Both the position numbers and the translations under genes were made by a program. The notes under the pieces were generated by a model that saw only the letters and a list, made by a program, of their open reading frames with translations, was not told the origin of the DNA and did not search any database. DNA of 64,000 nt from CAVYUC01 sp963771595 (GTDB taxonomy: Bacteria > Bacteroidota > Bacteroidia > Bacteroidales > Prolixibacteraceae): the NCBI GenBank assembly GCA_963771595.1, contig CAVYUC010000012.1, positions 434,001 through 498,000 on the forward strand. Reading direction: 5' to 3'. Positions 1-9,345 of the stretch are shown here, one piece after another (the first letter of the stretch is position 1; every line of letters starts with the position of its first letter).

Positions 1-905
1 CGCCGCTCGGGCAAATTGATATTGATGGAAAAGTTCTGGCGGAACAGCTGTTTAAAGCATATTTAAAGCAGATTTTAATCGACGGGTTTTATCATGCCGA
101 CCCGCATCCGGGTAATATTTACATCACCGACACAGGAAAACTGGCTTTGCTCGACCTTGGAATGGTTGCCCACGTTTCGGAAAAATTGAAAGCCAAACTA
201 ATTCGTATGCTTATCGCAATCAGCGAAGGAGATGGTGAAAAAGCCGCTGAATATGCCCTTAAAATTGGAAAGAAGGAACAGCTGGCCAACGAAGATGTTT
301 TTATTCGGCAAGTGAATGAAATTGTTACCAAAACTCATGATAACACATTGAAATATATTGAAGTAGGAAGGTTGGTGCTGGAGATGACCAAAATTTCTGC
401 GGTTAATGGAATTCGCCTGCCCGACGAAATTGTGATGCTGGGAAAAACCCTGCTGAACCTGGATAAAGCAGGCCGAACTCTGGATGCCAATTTCGATCCG
501 AATGCTTCGTTGCGGCGCAATGCTGCCCTGCTAATGCAGGAACGTATGAGGAAAAGCTTTTCTCCCGGAAACTTTTATGAAGCATTGCTCGACTCTAAAA
601 ATCTTATCGAAAATCTTCCCGGCAGCGCTAATAAAATTATGGAATCTCTGGCGAACAACCGATTTACAATACGGGCTAAAATGGTTGATGAGAAATTTTT
701 TATTTCCGGTTTAAAGGAAGCAGCCAACCGTTTAACCATTGGTTTGGTGCTGGCAGCGTTGATTATTGGGGCGGCATTGCTTATGCAGGTAAAAAGTTCA
801 TTCAACATTTTGGGTTATCCCGGACTTGCTATTATTCTGTTTTTGTTAGCAGCCGTTGGCGGTTTTGTATTGGTTTTCAGGGCAATATTTAAAGACAAGA
901 ATTAA
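1..905 (+). CDS. ABC1/UbiB-family atypical kinase, 5'-truncated by window edge
   Basis: The reading frame is open from base 3, so the window begins inside the gene; about 300 C-terminal residues are visible. Residues 29-38 of the visible part read FYHADPHPGN, followed by LLDLGM near residue 48; these are the hallmark catalytic-loop and metal-binding motifs of the ABC1/UbiB/AarF protein-kinase-like family. The last ~60 residues form two hydrophobic helices, as in UbiB proteins anchored in the inner membrane. Family members support quinone (ubiquinone or menaquinone) biosynthesis or lipid homeostasis through ATPase activity. The N-terminal nucleotide-binding part lies outside the window, so the exact subfamily is not decided. 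Confidence 0.9.
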   Translation, partial: PLGQIDIDGKVLAEQLFKAYLKQILIDGFYHADPHPGNIYITDTGKLALLDLGMVAHVSEKLKAKLIRMLIAISEGDGEKAAEYALKIGKKEQLANEDVFIRQVNEIVTKTHDNTLKYIEVGRLVLEMTKISAVNGIRLPDEIVMLGKTLLNLDKAGRTLDANFDPNASLRRNAALLMQERMRKSFSPGNFYEALLDSKNLIENLPGSANKIMESLANNRFTIRAKMVDEKFFISGLKEAANRLTIGLVLAALIIGAALLMQVKSSFNILGYPGLAIILFLLAAVGGFVLVFRAIFKDKN

Positions 906-946
906 TCAATTCCGACTAATTTCAAAAAAAAGATCCCGTTTAATAA

Positions 947-1748
947 TTATCCAACCATTGTCATATCGCGGTAACGGGCTTTCACAATCAGAAAAATTCC
1001 ATACATGGCTAATCCGATAGCTACCAGCGATAATATAATTGTACCAAAATTATTCTGAAGAAAACTAAAAGCATCTTTTGTACCACCGGCTTTTTCAGAA
1101 CTGGAAAAGAATGCAGCTTTGTATGTCAGGAATGCAATTACACCCACAACGATTCCGCGTGCTGTGTAACCTACTTTGCCGAAAGTAAGTACTGCTTTTT
1201 GTGCTTTTTGCGGAAGTCCCTGTTCTTTAATTTTTTCTTTAAATTTTCCGGAATAGGCCCTGAACATCTGGTACAATGCCTTTCCAAGAAAAACAGTGGC
1301 TATTATGGCAACCAGAATCTGTCCGAATGAATGGCTTAAAGCTTTGGCAACCAAAGATTCCTGGCTGCCGCCTGAACCGCTGCCCGATCCTCCTCCTGAC
1401 CCGATAAGAATCTGGATAGCAGAAAAAGCAAGCAGTCCATATAAAACACCACTTGAAAAGTAGCCTATTCGTCTGGCAATACCTTTGGCATCCGTACCTT
1501 TATCTTCCGGGTCTTTAAATGCCTGGTAAAAACGCCAGAAAACATACGATACCAATCCGAATTGCAGTAATAGCAAGTAAAATTGAACCAAAGGTACTGC
1601 CTGATAAGTACTTCAGAGCATCACTGCTGTCGGATTTTGACCCGCCACGTCCAATGGCTGCCATAAATGTGAGCGCTCCAATTAATGTGTATACAAAACC
1701 TTTTGAAGCAATACCAAATCGTGCTACTTTTTCCTTTTTCTCTTCCAT
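947..1748 (-). pseudogene. DUF1206 family membrane protein, disrupted by a one-base frameshift
   Basis: Two overlapping frames on the minus strand together make one DUF1206 protein of about 266 residues, a family of three repeated two-helix membrane modules of unknown function. The first frame starts at 1748 (MEEKKEKVARFGIASKG) and runs through LLAITAI. The family-like continuation GLVSYVFWRFYQAF is in another frame and ends at 947. Dropping one base near 1559 joins them seamlessly as AITAI-GLVSYVF. Three paired hydrophobic segments and a Gly/Ser-rich loop (near 1350-1390) fit the family. The damage is either a true one-base insertion or a sequencing error; nothing else in the gene is degraded, which favours recent damage or error. 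Confidence 0.75.
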
Positions 1749-2148
1749 AATTTATAATAATATTTTAGCCTGATTAATAAGCTTTAACATTGATGAATAC
1801 TAATTATAAAACCCATTTTGCAGTTGGAAAGTTTAGCACATAAACAATTTCATATAAAATATACCTGGAAAATACAGGTGGGAAAAACACTTTTTTTGTT
1901 GTTGCAAAGCCGTTAAAACCATGTAAAAGAATGAACAAAACCGGAATCAGGTGTTTTTATTAATTGAATAATGAACATTGGATTTTTCAGGTAAAACTAT
2001 TCATTTTGAAATTTTTTCCGGAATGATTTTTTTTCCTGAATTGTAAATCTTTTGGTATTACTGAAATGGTTTTCATGAGTAACTGGCTTGGAGCATTTAA
2101 TATGTTATTTCAATGAAGAGGTTACAGGTTTTATAAACAATTGTTGGT
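1749..2148. other. Intergenic region, no gene seen
   Basis: About 400 AT-rich bases lie between the divergent DUF1206 gene and the sigma-factor gene. There is no open frame of note, no tRNA-like fold and no clear TAnnTTTG promoter. It presumably carries the promoters of both flanking genes, but I cannot place them. Confidence 0.5.
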
Positions 2149-2715
2149 GTGAAACAGAATTTTAATAAAGAATACTGGCAGACTGTTTGGGAGAAATTTA
2201 AGGCCGGCGACAGACAGGCTTTCGAAACAATATACAATGAATTTATTAATGCGTTATATGCGTACGGCTCGAAAATAACATCAGATAGACATTTACTGGA
2301 AGATGCTATTCAGGATTTATTTGTTGATATATACACATACGGAAAAAGTTTACGGCAACCCGAATATCTGGAATATTATCTTTTTAAAACCCTGAAAAAT
2401 ATATTAATAAAAAAATTCAAAGAAAATAAAAAGTTCAGCAGCAGCGAGAAATTAAGCTTTCATTTAACCTTCCCCGTTGAAGAAACAGATGAAGATGAAC
2501 TGAATCACGACAAACAGTTTCAACTGTTGCAGCAGGAAATGAAAAATCTGGATAAAAAGAAACGCGAAATACTGTTTCTGAAATTCAACAGTGGATTAAC
2601 CTACAATGAAATTGGTAAATTGCTCAATGTAAAACCTGATACAGTTAAAAAACAGGTGCAGCGATTGCTGCTTTATTTCCAGAAAAAGTTTGCTGAAACA
2701 TCAAACGGAAAATAA
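2149..2715 (+). CDS. ECF-type RNA polymerase sigma factor (FecI-like)
   Basis: This 188-residue protein has the two-domain layout of an extracytoplasmic-function sigma factor. Region 2 (about residues 20-95) includes EDAIQDLFVDIYTYG, matching the usual DxxQxxF motif for core binding and -10 recognition. Region 4 (about 125-180) includes LKFNSGLTYNEIGKLLNV, a helix-turn-helix for -35 recognition. The start is a GTG; the in-frame ATG at 2113 runs into a stop, so GTG is the best choice. The next gene is a FecR anti-sigma factor, then SusC with an STN domain. This is the standard trans-envelope signalling set, so the likely target is the downstream glycan-uptake operon. Confidence 0.93.
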   Translation: MKQNFNKEYWQTVWEKFKAGDRQAFETIYNEFINALYAYGSKITSDRHLLEDAIQDLFVDIYTYGKSLRQPEYLEYYLFKTLKNILIKKFKENKKFSSSEKLSFHLTFPVEETDEDELNHDKQFQLLQQEMKNLDKKKREILFLKFNSGLTYNEIGKLLNVKPDTVKKQVQRLLLYFQKKFAETSNGK

Positions 2716-2791
2716 ATTTTAAAAGTTTTTCATTTTTTTATGTCCCCTTTTTATAATTTCCTTCTCTTATTATCGAATTAAATTTTTATTA

Positions 2792-3979
2792 ATGGATGTT
2801 TTTGAAAAATTGATAGAAAATCCGCTTTTTTTTAAATGGATTTATTTTCCAACAGAAGATATTGAATCCTACTGGGGAGAATATTTAATTCATAATCCGG
2901 AAAATGCAGAAAAAATCCTTGAATTTAAAAGACTGTTTCAAAAGCAAATGAAATACAGGGATGATCAGTTAAACGACCGTGATAAAAAAAGACTGGCTCA
3001 ATCAATTTATCGAAAACTGGAAGAAGCTGACAGAAAAAAAAAGCGATCATTTAAAATAACGCGGTTTATAAAATATGCCGCTGTAGCACTTCTGTTTTTT
3101 ACAATCGGCAGTATCGCAGTTTATCTGTTCCTCGATCATCAGAATACTCTAATATTTGCTGATAATTCCCTGCCATTGAATGCACAAAACCCGGTTCTGA
3201 TTATTGACGGTTCACAAAAGATTAATTTGAATCAGGGAAAGTCAGAGCTGGATTATTCGGGCGAAGATGAAATTGTAATCGATAAGCAAAAAATGCTGAA
3301 TAAAAAAAAGCAACCGAAGGTTCCTGAAATGAATACGCTGGTAATTCCTTACGGAAATCATTCGGTTATTACCTTGTCTGATGGTTCGCAGGTGTGGCTA
3401 AATGCCGGCAGCCGGTTAATATATCCGTCGGAATTTACATATAAAACCCGGGAAGTTTATCTGGTAGGAGAAGCCTATTTTGAGGTGCAGAAAAATGAGA
3501 AGCAACCTTTTGTTGTAAAAACAAGTGATATTGAAATAAATGTTTTAGGAACTCATTTTAATGTTTCAGCTTATCCTGAAGATCTTTCAATACAAACTGT
3601 TTTGGCTGAAGGAAGTGTCGAGATTAGTTCATTAAATTCGGGAAGAGCCCAAAGAAACATAGTTTTGGAACCCGGACAAATGGGATACTTCCAAAAGCAA
3701 AACAAAGAAACCAAAGTCTATGAAGTGGAAGTGGAGGAATATATTTTATGGACGCAGGGATTACTCAGTTTTTCAAATACCGATATCAGTCGTGTTATTA
3801 AGAAACTTGAACGGTATTACAGCGTAAAAATTCAATTTGAAGATCCGATGAATGGTTCTGTGGAAATTACCGGGAAACTGGATGTAACAAAAGATATTAC
3901 CGTGGTGTTTGAATATCTTTCCAGATTAACAGGTTTTCAATTTGAAAAAATAGGAGAACGCCAGTATGTTATAAAATAG
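2792..3979 (+). CDS. FecR-family anti-sigma factor
   Basis: The protein has 395 residues: an N-terminal cytoplasmic part (about 1-92) expected to hold the ECF sigma factor, one membrane helix (about 94-113, AAVALLFFTIGSIAVYLFL), and a periplasmic FecR domain (about 185-300). The FecR domain includes VIPYGNHSVITLSDGSQVWL and GEAYFEV. A C-terminal DUF4974-type domain (about 320-395) contains SFSNTDISRVIKKLERYY. In the family, the periplasmic part contacts the STN domain of the partner SusC, and signalling releases the sigma factor. It lies 76 bp after the sigma gene and 85 bp before susC, with a hairpin in the second gap. Confidence 0.93.
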   Translation: MDVFEKLIENPLFFKWIYFPTEDIESYWGEYLIHNPENAEKILEFKRLFQKQMKYRDDQLNDRDKKRLAQSIYRKLEEADRKKKRSFKITRFIKYAAVALLFFTIGSIAVYLFLDHQNTLIFADNSLPLNAQNPVLIIDGSQKINLNQGKSELDYSGEDEIVIDKQKMLNKKKQPKVPEMNTLVIPYGNHSVITLSDGSQVWLNAGSRLIYPSEFTYKTREVYLVGEAYFEVQKNEKQPFVVKTSDIEINVLGTHFNVSAYPEDLSIQTVLAEGSVEISSLNSGRAQRNIVLEPGQMGYFQKQNKETKVYEVEVEEYILWTQGLLSFSNTDISRVIKKLERYYSVKIQFEDPMNGSVEITGKLDVTKDITVVFEYLSRLTGFQFEKIGERQYVIK

Positions 3980-3981
3980 AA

Positions 3982-4011
3982 AACCGGAAAATGGTGGCAC
4001 ATTTCCCGGTT
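3982..4011 (+). promoter_or_regulatory. Hairpin between fecR and susC
   Basis: AACCGGAAAATG (3982-3993) and CATTTCCCGGTT (4000-4011) form a 12-bp stem with one mismatch around a 6-base loop. No T-run follows, so it is not a clear terminator. It may protect or process the mRNA, or reduce read-through, so that the highly expressed susCD part is separated from the sigma/anti-sigma part. Confidence 0.5.
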
Positions 4012-4064
4012 GGATTAATTAATACCTTCTTAAAGTATTTATTAATATTTAACAAAACAAATTT

Positions 4065-7000
4065 ATGAAAAAAAAGTGGTTAATGAATTCCCGTAATCCG
4101 GGAATTGTAAAAAAAGCAATGCGAATTATGCGTATTACAATTGTTCTCATTTTAGGAATAGTTTTGACGGCCCATGCAGAAAGTTATTCGCAGGCAACAA
4201 AACTTGACGTGAAGCTGGAGAATCGCTCCGTACGCGATGTGATGAAGTTTATTGAAGAAAACAGCGAATATGTTTTTCTTTATAAAACTGAAGATGTGGA
4301 TGTAAATAAAAAAGTAGACGTCAACCTGCAGGATGCCACTATTCAGGAAATATTAGATGAGGTTTTAGAAGGAGAAAATGTTCAATATGATGTTTTCGAC
4401 AGACAAATCCTTATCCGAAAAGTACCGGAACAGATCCGACAGCAACAACAACAACCCGGACGAAAAAATATTACAGGAGTTGTTTCTGATAAAGATGGTT
4501 TGGGGCTGCCCGGTGTTTCAGTCATCGTGACAGGTACTTCAACCGGCACCGTTACAAACGAAGACGGTGAATTTAATTTGTCAATTCCGGCAGATGCAGA
4601 AACATTGCAGTTTTCTTTTGTGGGAATGAAAACTCAGGAACTGCCAATTGCCGGAAAAACTGTTTTTACAGTTACCATGAACGAAGATATTGTTGGAATG
4701 GAAGAGGTAGTGGTTGTAGGTTACGGTACCGAAAAGAAACGCGATTTAACAGGTGCTATCAGCACTATTTCAGGAGAAACCATCAATAAAATACCTGCAA
4801 CAAACTTTCTGCAAAACCTGCAGGGACAAACTACCGGATTACAGGTTTCAAATAGTGGCGGACAAGCCGGGGCTTCTTCGCGTATTCGTATTCGGGGGAT
4901 CAATTCAATTTCTTCAAGTACCGATCCCCTTTGGGTTATCGATGGATTGATAATGTCATCCGGCGATTTTGAAACTTTAAATCCTGCTGATATTCAGTCG
5001 GTAGAAGTATTGAAAGATGCTGCTGCCACTGCAATTTACGGTTCACGGGGTTCAAATGGAGTAATAATAGTTACCACAAAAAGAGGTACAACTTCGGAAA
5101 CCCGGACGAATATTTCAGTAGTTACAGGAGTAACCGATTTAACCCGGAAACCGGAAGATATTGGTTACCTGAATACGGCTGAATTTTTCGACATGATGGA
5201 CAGGGCAAGAGCGAATACCGGCGATTACGAGCCTTTCGATCCCAATAAAGATGTGATTCAAACCAATTATCTTTTATATCCCGATGTTACAGGATTGTCA
5301 AGAAGCCAGGCGCTTGCCACAAATACCAACTGGTACGACGAAGTGATGCGAATGGGGAATGCAACCGATATAAACGCTTCTTCTTCGGCACAAAAGGAAA
5401 ACATGAATTTTTACGTTTCTCTGAATTACCGCAATGAAACAGGAGTTGTTAAAGCAAATGATTTTGAAAGATTAAGCGGTTTGATGAATCTGAATTTCAA
5501 CGTGACCAAAAACTTTAATGTTGAAACTAAAGTTAATTTATCTTATACCACAAATAATCTGGCCCCTAATAATCCGGTTGCACTTGGTCGCGGAACGGAA
5601 TCCACAACCACGGGAGGTTTTGCCGGAATGGTTGAGGGTGGTTTGCCCTGGCTTCCTGTTTATAACGAAGATGGTTCATACTGGAATCCTACAACTCCAA
5701 ACCTTGCCATGCTTTCCGACCCGCTTTACCGGCGCAGTCAGCAGGATCGTTACCGTGCCTTAATGGGCATTGCACTGGAATATGCCATTCCGGGAGTGAA
5801 AGGTTTAAAATTAAGGGGAACTGCATCAAGTGATATTACTTACAGCCATTATATTGGATACATGCACCAGGCATTAAATACCCGCGGAGTTTCTGTGGCG
5901 AATGATAACGCCTACTTTACAAAAGATTTGGTTTCAAATGTTTATGCACTTTTTAATCGAAATTTCGACAAGCATAGTCTCAATATTAGCACTGGTGTTG
6001 AAACACAACGAATTACAGGTTTTACAAGTGAAGTGGCTGGCGAAGAGATAATTGGGCAGTACCAGCAGGTTGGAATTCCGAACAACATCACTGACTTTTT
6101 TGTAGGTGCCCGGCCAAACAATGAACACAACCTGATTGGTTATTTCGGACGTGCTTCCTATAATTACGACAGCCGCTATTTGGTAAGTTTGAGCATGCGC
6201 CGCGATGGTTCTTCACGTTTCAGTAAGGAAAACCGCTGGGAATTATTCCCTGCAGTTGGTCTGGGGTGGGTGCCAACTTCAGAATCATTCTGGAATGTTT
6301 CATTCGTTGATTTTCTGAAGCTTCGCGGAAGTTACGGAAAGACCGGAAACCAGAATATCCCGCTTGTTAATGTCGACTCATATTCAATGACACTTGCAAA
6401 TCGCTACGGTGATAACGTTTCTGGAGGTACACGTTTGTCAGTGGTTGGTTCCGATGTTACATGGGAAGTTACCAATGCACTCGATTTGGGCGCTGATTTC
6501 ATGATGTTCGACAACCGGTTATCCGGAACAATTGGGTATTATAAACAGGATATTTCCCGTTTGTTGCTTGCTGTGCCAATTCCAAATTCTGCAGGCTATT
6601 CCAGACTTTGGTCGAACATTGGTGATATGACAAACCAGGGGCTTGAATTTAATCTGAATTCTGTAAATGTTCAAACCGATAATTTCAGGTGGGAAACAAG
6701 TTTTAACATTACTACCAATAAAAACGAAATAACCAAATTGTCTCCTGATTTGGATAACGAAGGAAAAGGAATTGTGGTTGGACGGAATATTACTCGTACA
6801 GGTTCTGAACTGGGAATGTTTTATTTGACTGAATATGCCGGTGTTAATCCGGACAATGGCGTGGAAATGGTTTACGAAATTGATCAGGACGTTTACAAGG
6901 AAACCGGGAAAACGATGATTGTGATGGTAAATGGCGAACCAAGGAAAATTCCGGCAAATCCGGCAAATATTTCCAATAACCGGTTTATTCAGGAAGGAAA

Positions 7001-7580
7001 ATCCGGATTGCCCTCTTTCTTTGGAGGATTGGAAAATACCGTCACGTATAAAAACTTCGACCTTAATTTCCTGATTTATTTCCAGGGAGGCAATTATATT
7101 CTTGATTATGCTGAAATGGCGCAGTCATATCCAATACTTCGCAACATCAGGAGAGACGCTGTAGTAAATAGTTGGACACCGGAAAACCGCAATGCACAAT
7201 GGCCCGAGTTACGCTATGAATTTGTTTTCGATTCGTATGATAATGACTGGAACCTGATAGAAGGCGAAACTGCAACTTATTATCAGCCACTTACTACAAA
7301 ATTTCTTTATAAAGGAGATTACATGCGCCTTAAAAACCTGCAGTTAGGATATACTTTGCCTGGCCGGATTTCCGAAAAATTAAATATTGAATCGGCACGA
7401 ATTTATTTGCAGGGGACTAATCTTTTTACGGTGACAGGTTATAAAGGGTACGATCCGGATATTACAGGCACAAGCAGTGGTGGTTCTCAGGGTGTAAACC
7501 TTACTCAGGGATATGTGCCTCAAAACCTTGATGTTCCGTCAATAAAAACTTATTCAATAGGTGTAAATGTTCAGTTTTAA
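4065..7580 (+). CDS. SusC/RagA-family TonB-dependent transporter with STN signalling domain
   Basis: This 1171-residue outer-membrane transporter takes up bound oligosaccharides with energy from TonB. Order of parts: signal sequence (to about residue 43), STN (secretin/TonB N-terminal) domain (about 46-118), a Gln-rich linker (125-130), a carboxypeptidase-D-regulatory-like domain (about 135-208), a TonB-box-like EEVVVVGYG (213-221), the plug (about 225-345, with the SusC-typical SVEVLKDAAATAIYGSRGSNG), and the barrel to the C-terminus ending in F. The STN domain marks it as the sensory partner of the FecR/ECF pair just upstream. The SusD lipoprotein gene follows after 18 bp. Confidence 0.97.
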   Translation: MKKKWLMNSRNPGIVKKAMRIMRITIVLILGIVLTAHAESYSQATKLDVKLENRSVRDVMKFIEENSEYVFLYKTEDVDVNKKVDVNLQDATIQEILDEVLEGENVQYDVFDRQILIRKVPEQIRQQQQQPGRKNITGVVSDKDGLGLPGVSVIVTGTSTGTVTNEDGEFNLSIPADAETLQFSFVGMKTQELPIAGKTVFTVTMNEDIVGMEEVVVVGYGTEKKRDLTGAISTISGETINKIPATNFLQNLQGQTTGLQVSNSGGQAGASSRIRIRGINSISSSTDPLWVIDGLIMSSGDFETLNPADIQSVEVLKDAAATAIYGSRGSNGVIIVTTKRGTTSETRTNISVVTGVTDLTRKPEDIGYLNTAEFFDMMDRARANTGDYEPFDPNKDVIQTNYLLYPDVTGLSRSQALATNTNWYDEVMRMGNATDINASSSAQKENMNFYVSLNYRNETGVVKANDFERLSGLMNLNFNVTKNFNVETKVNLSYTTNNLAPNNPVALGRGTESTTTGGFAGMVEGGLPWLPVYNEDGSYWNPTTPNLAMLSDPLYRRSQQDRYRALMGIALEYAIPGVKGLKLRGTASSDITYSHYIGYMHQALNTRGVSVANDNAYFTKDLVSNVYALFNRNFDKHSLNISTGVETQRITGFTSEVAGEEIIGQYQQVGIPNNITDFFVGARPNNEHNLIGYFGRASYNYDSRYLVSLSMRRDGSSRFSKENRWELFPAVGLGWVPTSESFWNVSFVDFLKLRGSYGKTGNQNIPLVNVDSYSMTLANRYGDNVSGGTRLSVVGSDVTWEVTNALDLGADFMMFDNRLSGTIGYYKQDISRLLLAVPIPNSAGYSRLWSNIGDMTNQGLEFNLNSVNVQTDNFRWETSFNITTNKNEITKLSPDLDNEGKGIVVGRNITRTGSELGMFYLTEYAGVNPDNGVEMVYEIDQDVYKETGKTMIVMVNGEPRKIPANPANISNNRFIQEGKSGLPSFFGGLENTVTYKNFDLNFLIYFQGGNYILDYAEMAQSYPILRNIRRDAVVNSWTPENRNAQWPELRYEFVFDSYDNDWNLIEGETATYYQPLTTKFLYKGDYMRLKNLQLGYTLPGRISEKLNIESARIYLQGTNLFTVTGYKGYDPDITGTSSGGSQGVNLTQGYVPQNLDVPSIKTYSIGVNVQF

Positions 7581-7598
7581 TTTTAAAATAATAATAAG

Positions 7599-9230
7599 AT
7601 GAAATCAAGATATAAGTACAAATTAATATTACTGCCCGTTTATATTCTGGGCATGATTTTAGGATTTTCGGCATGTAATGAGGATGAATTTTTTAGCATT
7701 GACTATCCGCCGGAATCACCCTGGACAAAACCTTCGGAATTTGAATTTGCAGTGGCCAGCGCCTATAAATTTTCGTTGGGTGGAGAATGGAATTCACCTA
7801 TTGGTTTCGACAGGTTTACAAGCTATGGAAGCTCCGACGCTGCCCGTAAAATAGAACAGTATTCAGCTGATTATCCTACACTTGAGGTTTACCAGCGTGA
7901 AACCGACGGCTACATGCGGGCTGCAACCGATAACTGGAATAACAATTATTCGGCAATTGCAAATATAAATTCGGCACTTTCTTTTATTAACCAGGAAGAT
8001 TATCCGTTTCCTACCGCGTCGCCTGCCGAAAAAGCTTACCTCAACATTATGAAAGGCGAGCTTATGGCTTTAAGGGCTCATGATTATTTTTCGCTGGTAA
8101 AACGCCATGCACCCGATTATACTCCGGGAGGCAGCAACGATGCACGTAAAATTGTTCTTCATACCGAATTAAGCCGGAAATTAGAGGAGTCAAATCAACC
8201 ATATATTGCAACAGTTCAGGAAGTTTATGATCAGATTGTAAGCGATTTACAAGCTGCAAAAGAATTGCTTCCGGAAGCAACCAGTGGTTTTTATCCTTCA
8301 TACGATGCGTCGCACATAAATAAATTTGCAGCAGCAGCTCTTCTTGCCCGGGTTTATTTTCAAATGGGCGATTATGAAAAAACCCTTTCAGAGTTAAATT
8401 ATGTAATTGACCAAAATGGAGGCCGCTATGATTTGTCGGTTAATCCATTCAATGCTTTTTCCTATTCCGAACCCGGAGACAATGGAAAAGAAGAAATCTG
8501 GTATCTGGCCTGTTATTCTGTTGGAAACGGAATCGGACCAAAAGATTTCTCCCTTTTCACGAAAGCCCACTACAACGCCCGTAATGGAGGCCGCGGAATT
8601 TACTGGAGCCGAATCGGCTGGCACGAACTAGCCCTGTCGCACACCATGCTGAAAAAAATGGGCTGGATGGATGAAAACCTGAACGAAACAGCAGAGGCGC
8701 AGGCCGATAAACGTTACAATGAACTTTATTATCGATTCGAACCTTACGTTCCGGGTTTAAGAGATTCAATCCTGGCGCAGACAGGTACCACATTGGGTTA
8801 TGATACAATTTATGAGGTGAAAGCCGGAATTGATGTTCCAAACGTATGGATTGACAAATATTACCGGGGCACCACAGGTGACAAAGCCGGACAGTGGAGC
8901 AATATCCCACTTATTCGTTTGGGCGAACTTTACCTGATGAGAGCTGCTGTGAAATTGAAATTGAACGATGAAAATGGTGCTTTGAACGATTTGAATGCTG
9001 TGAGAAACAGGGCCGGAATCGGTAATTTTAACGGAACACTTACTCTGGAAGAAATCTACAATGAGTTTATTAAAGAAATGGCAGGTGAGGGGAAAGAGAA
9101 TAGTTTCAGAATGGCACTTGAAATGCCAATTCTTCCCGGAGACCGGAATGTGGCTCCAATAAACCCGCCATACGAAGATTTTTACTGGAGACCTTCTCAA
9201 AGTGAAGAAGATTTGAATCAGAATTTGTAG
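7599..9230 (+). CDS. SusD/RagB-family nutrient-binding outer-membrane lipoprotein
   Basis: The protein has 543 residues and a lipoprotein signal with Cys26 (LGFSAC, then NEDE, a surface-export-type acidic stretch). The helical TPR-rich fold of SusD is indicated by the N-terminal segment with AIANINSALSFI, by KGELMALRAHDYFSLVKR, and by the C-terminal LIRLGELYLMRAAVKLKLND and LNAVRNRAGI motifs typical of RagB/SusD. It forms the lid of the SusC transporter and binds the glycan at the cell surface. It is co-transcribed with susC (18-bp gap) and ends at a long-stem terminator. Its sugar specificity cannot be read from sequence; the downstream GH28 points to pectin-like material. Confidence 0.96.
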   Translation: MKSRYKYKLILLPVYILGMILGFSACNEDEFFSIDYPPESPWTKPSEFEFAVASAYKFSLGGEWNSPIGFDRFTSYGSSDAARKIEQYSADYPTLEVYQRETDGYMRAATDNWNNNYSAIANINSALSFINQEDYPFPTASPAEKAYLNIMKGELMALRAHDYFSLVKRHAPDYTPGGSNDARKIVLHTELSRKLEESNQPYIATVQEVYDQIVSDLQAAKELLPEATSGFYPSYDASHINKFAAAALLARVYFQMGDYEKTLSELNYVIDQNGGRYDLSVNPFNAFSYSEPGDNGKEEIWYLACYSVGNGIGPKDFSLFTKAHYNARNGGRGIYWSRIGWHELALSHTMLKKMGWMDENLNETAEAQADKRYNELYYRFEPYVPGLRDSILAQTGTTLGYDTIYEVKAGIDVPNVWIDKYYRGTTGDKAGQWSNIPLIRLGELYLMRAAVKLKLNDENGALNDLNAVRNRAGIGNFNGTLTLEEIYNEFIKEMAGEGKENSFRMALEMPILPGDRNVAPINPPYEDFYWRPSQSEEDLNQNL

Positions 9231-9253
9231 TTAATTTGATGATTTTAAAAAGT

Positions 9254-9315
9254 ACATGAAATTTTAATCGATTTGATTTAATTGAATTTCCGATTGAAAT
9301 TTCATGTTTTTTTTT
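9254..9315 (+). terminator. Rho-independent terminator after susD
   Basis: A 17-bp stem is formed by 9254-9270 and 9291-9307 with a single G-U type mismatch, around a 20-base loop, followed by about nine T residues (9307-9315). It separates susCD from the enzyme genes of the same locus and probably sets a lower read-through level for those genes. Confidence 0.8.
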
Positions 9316-9345
9316 GTAATTTAATTTGATAATAAGGAAAATACA

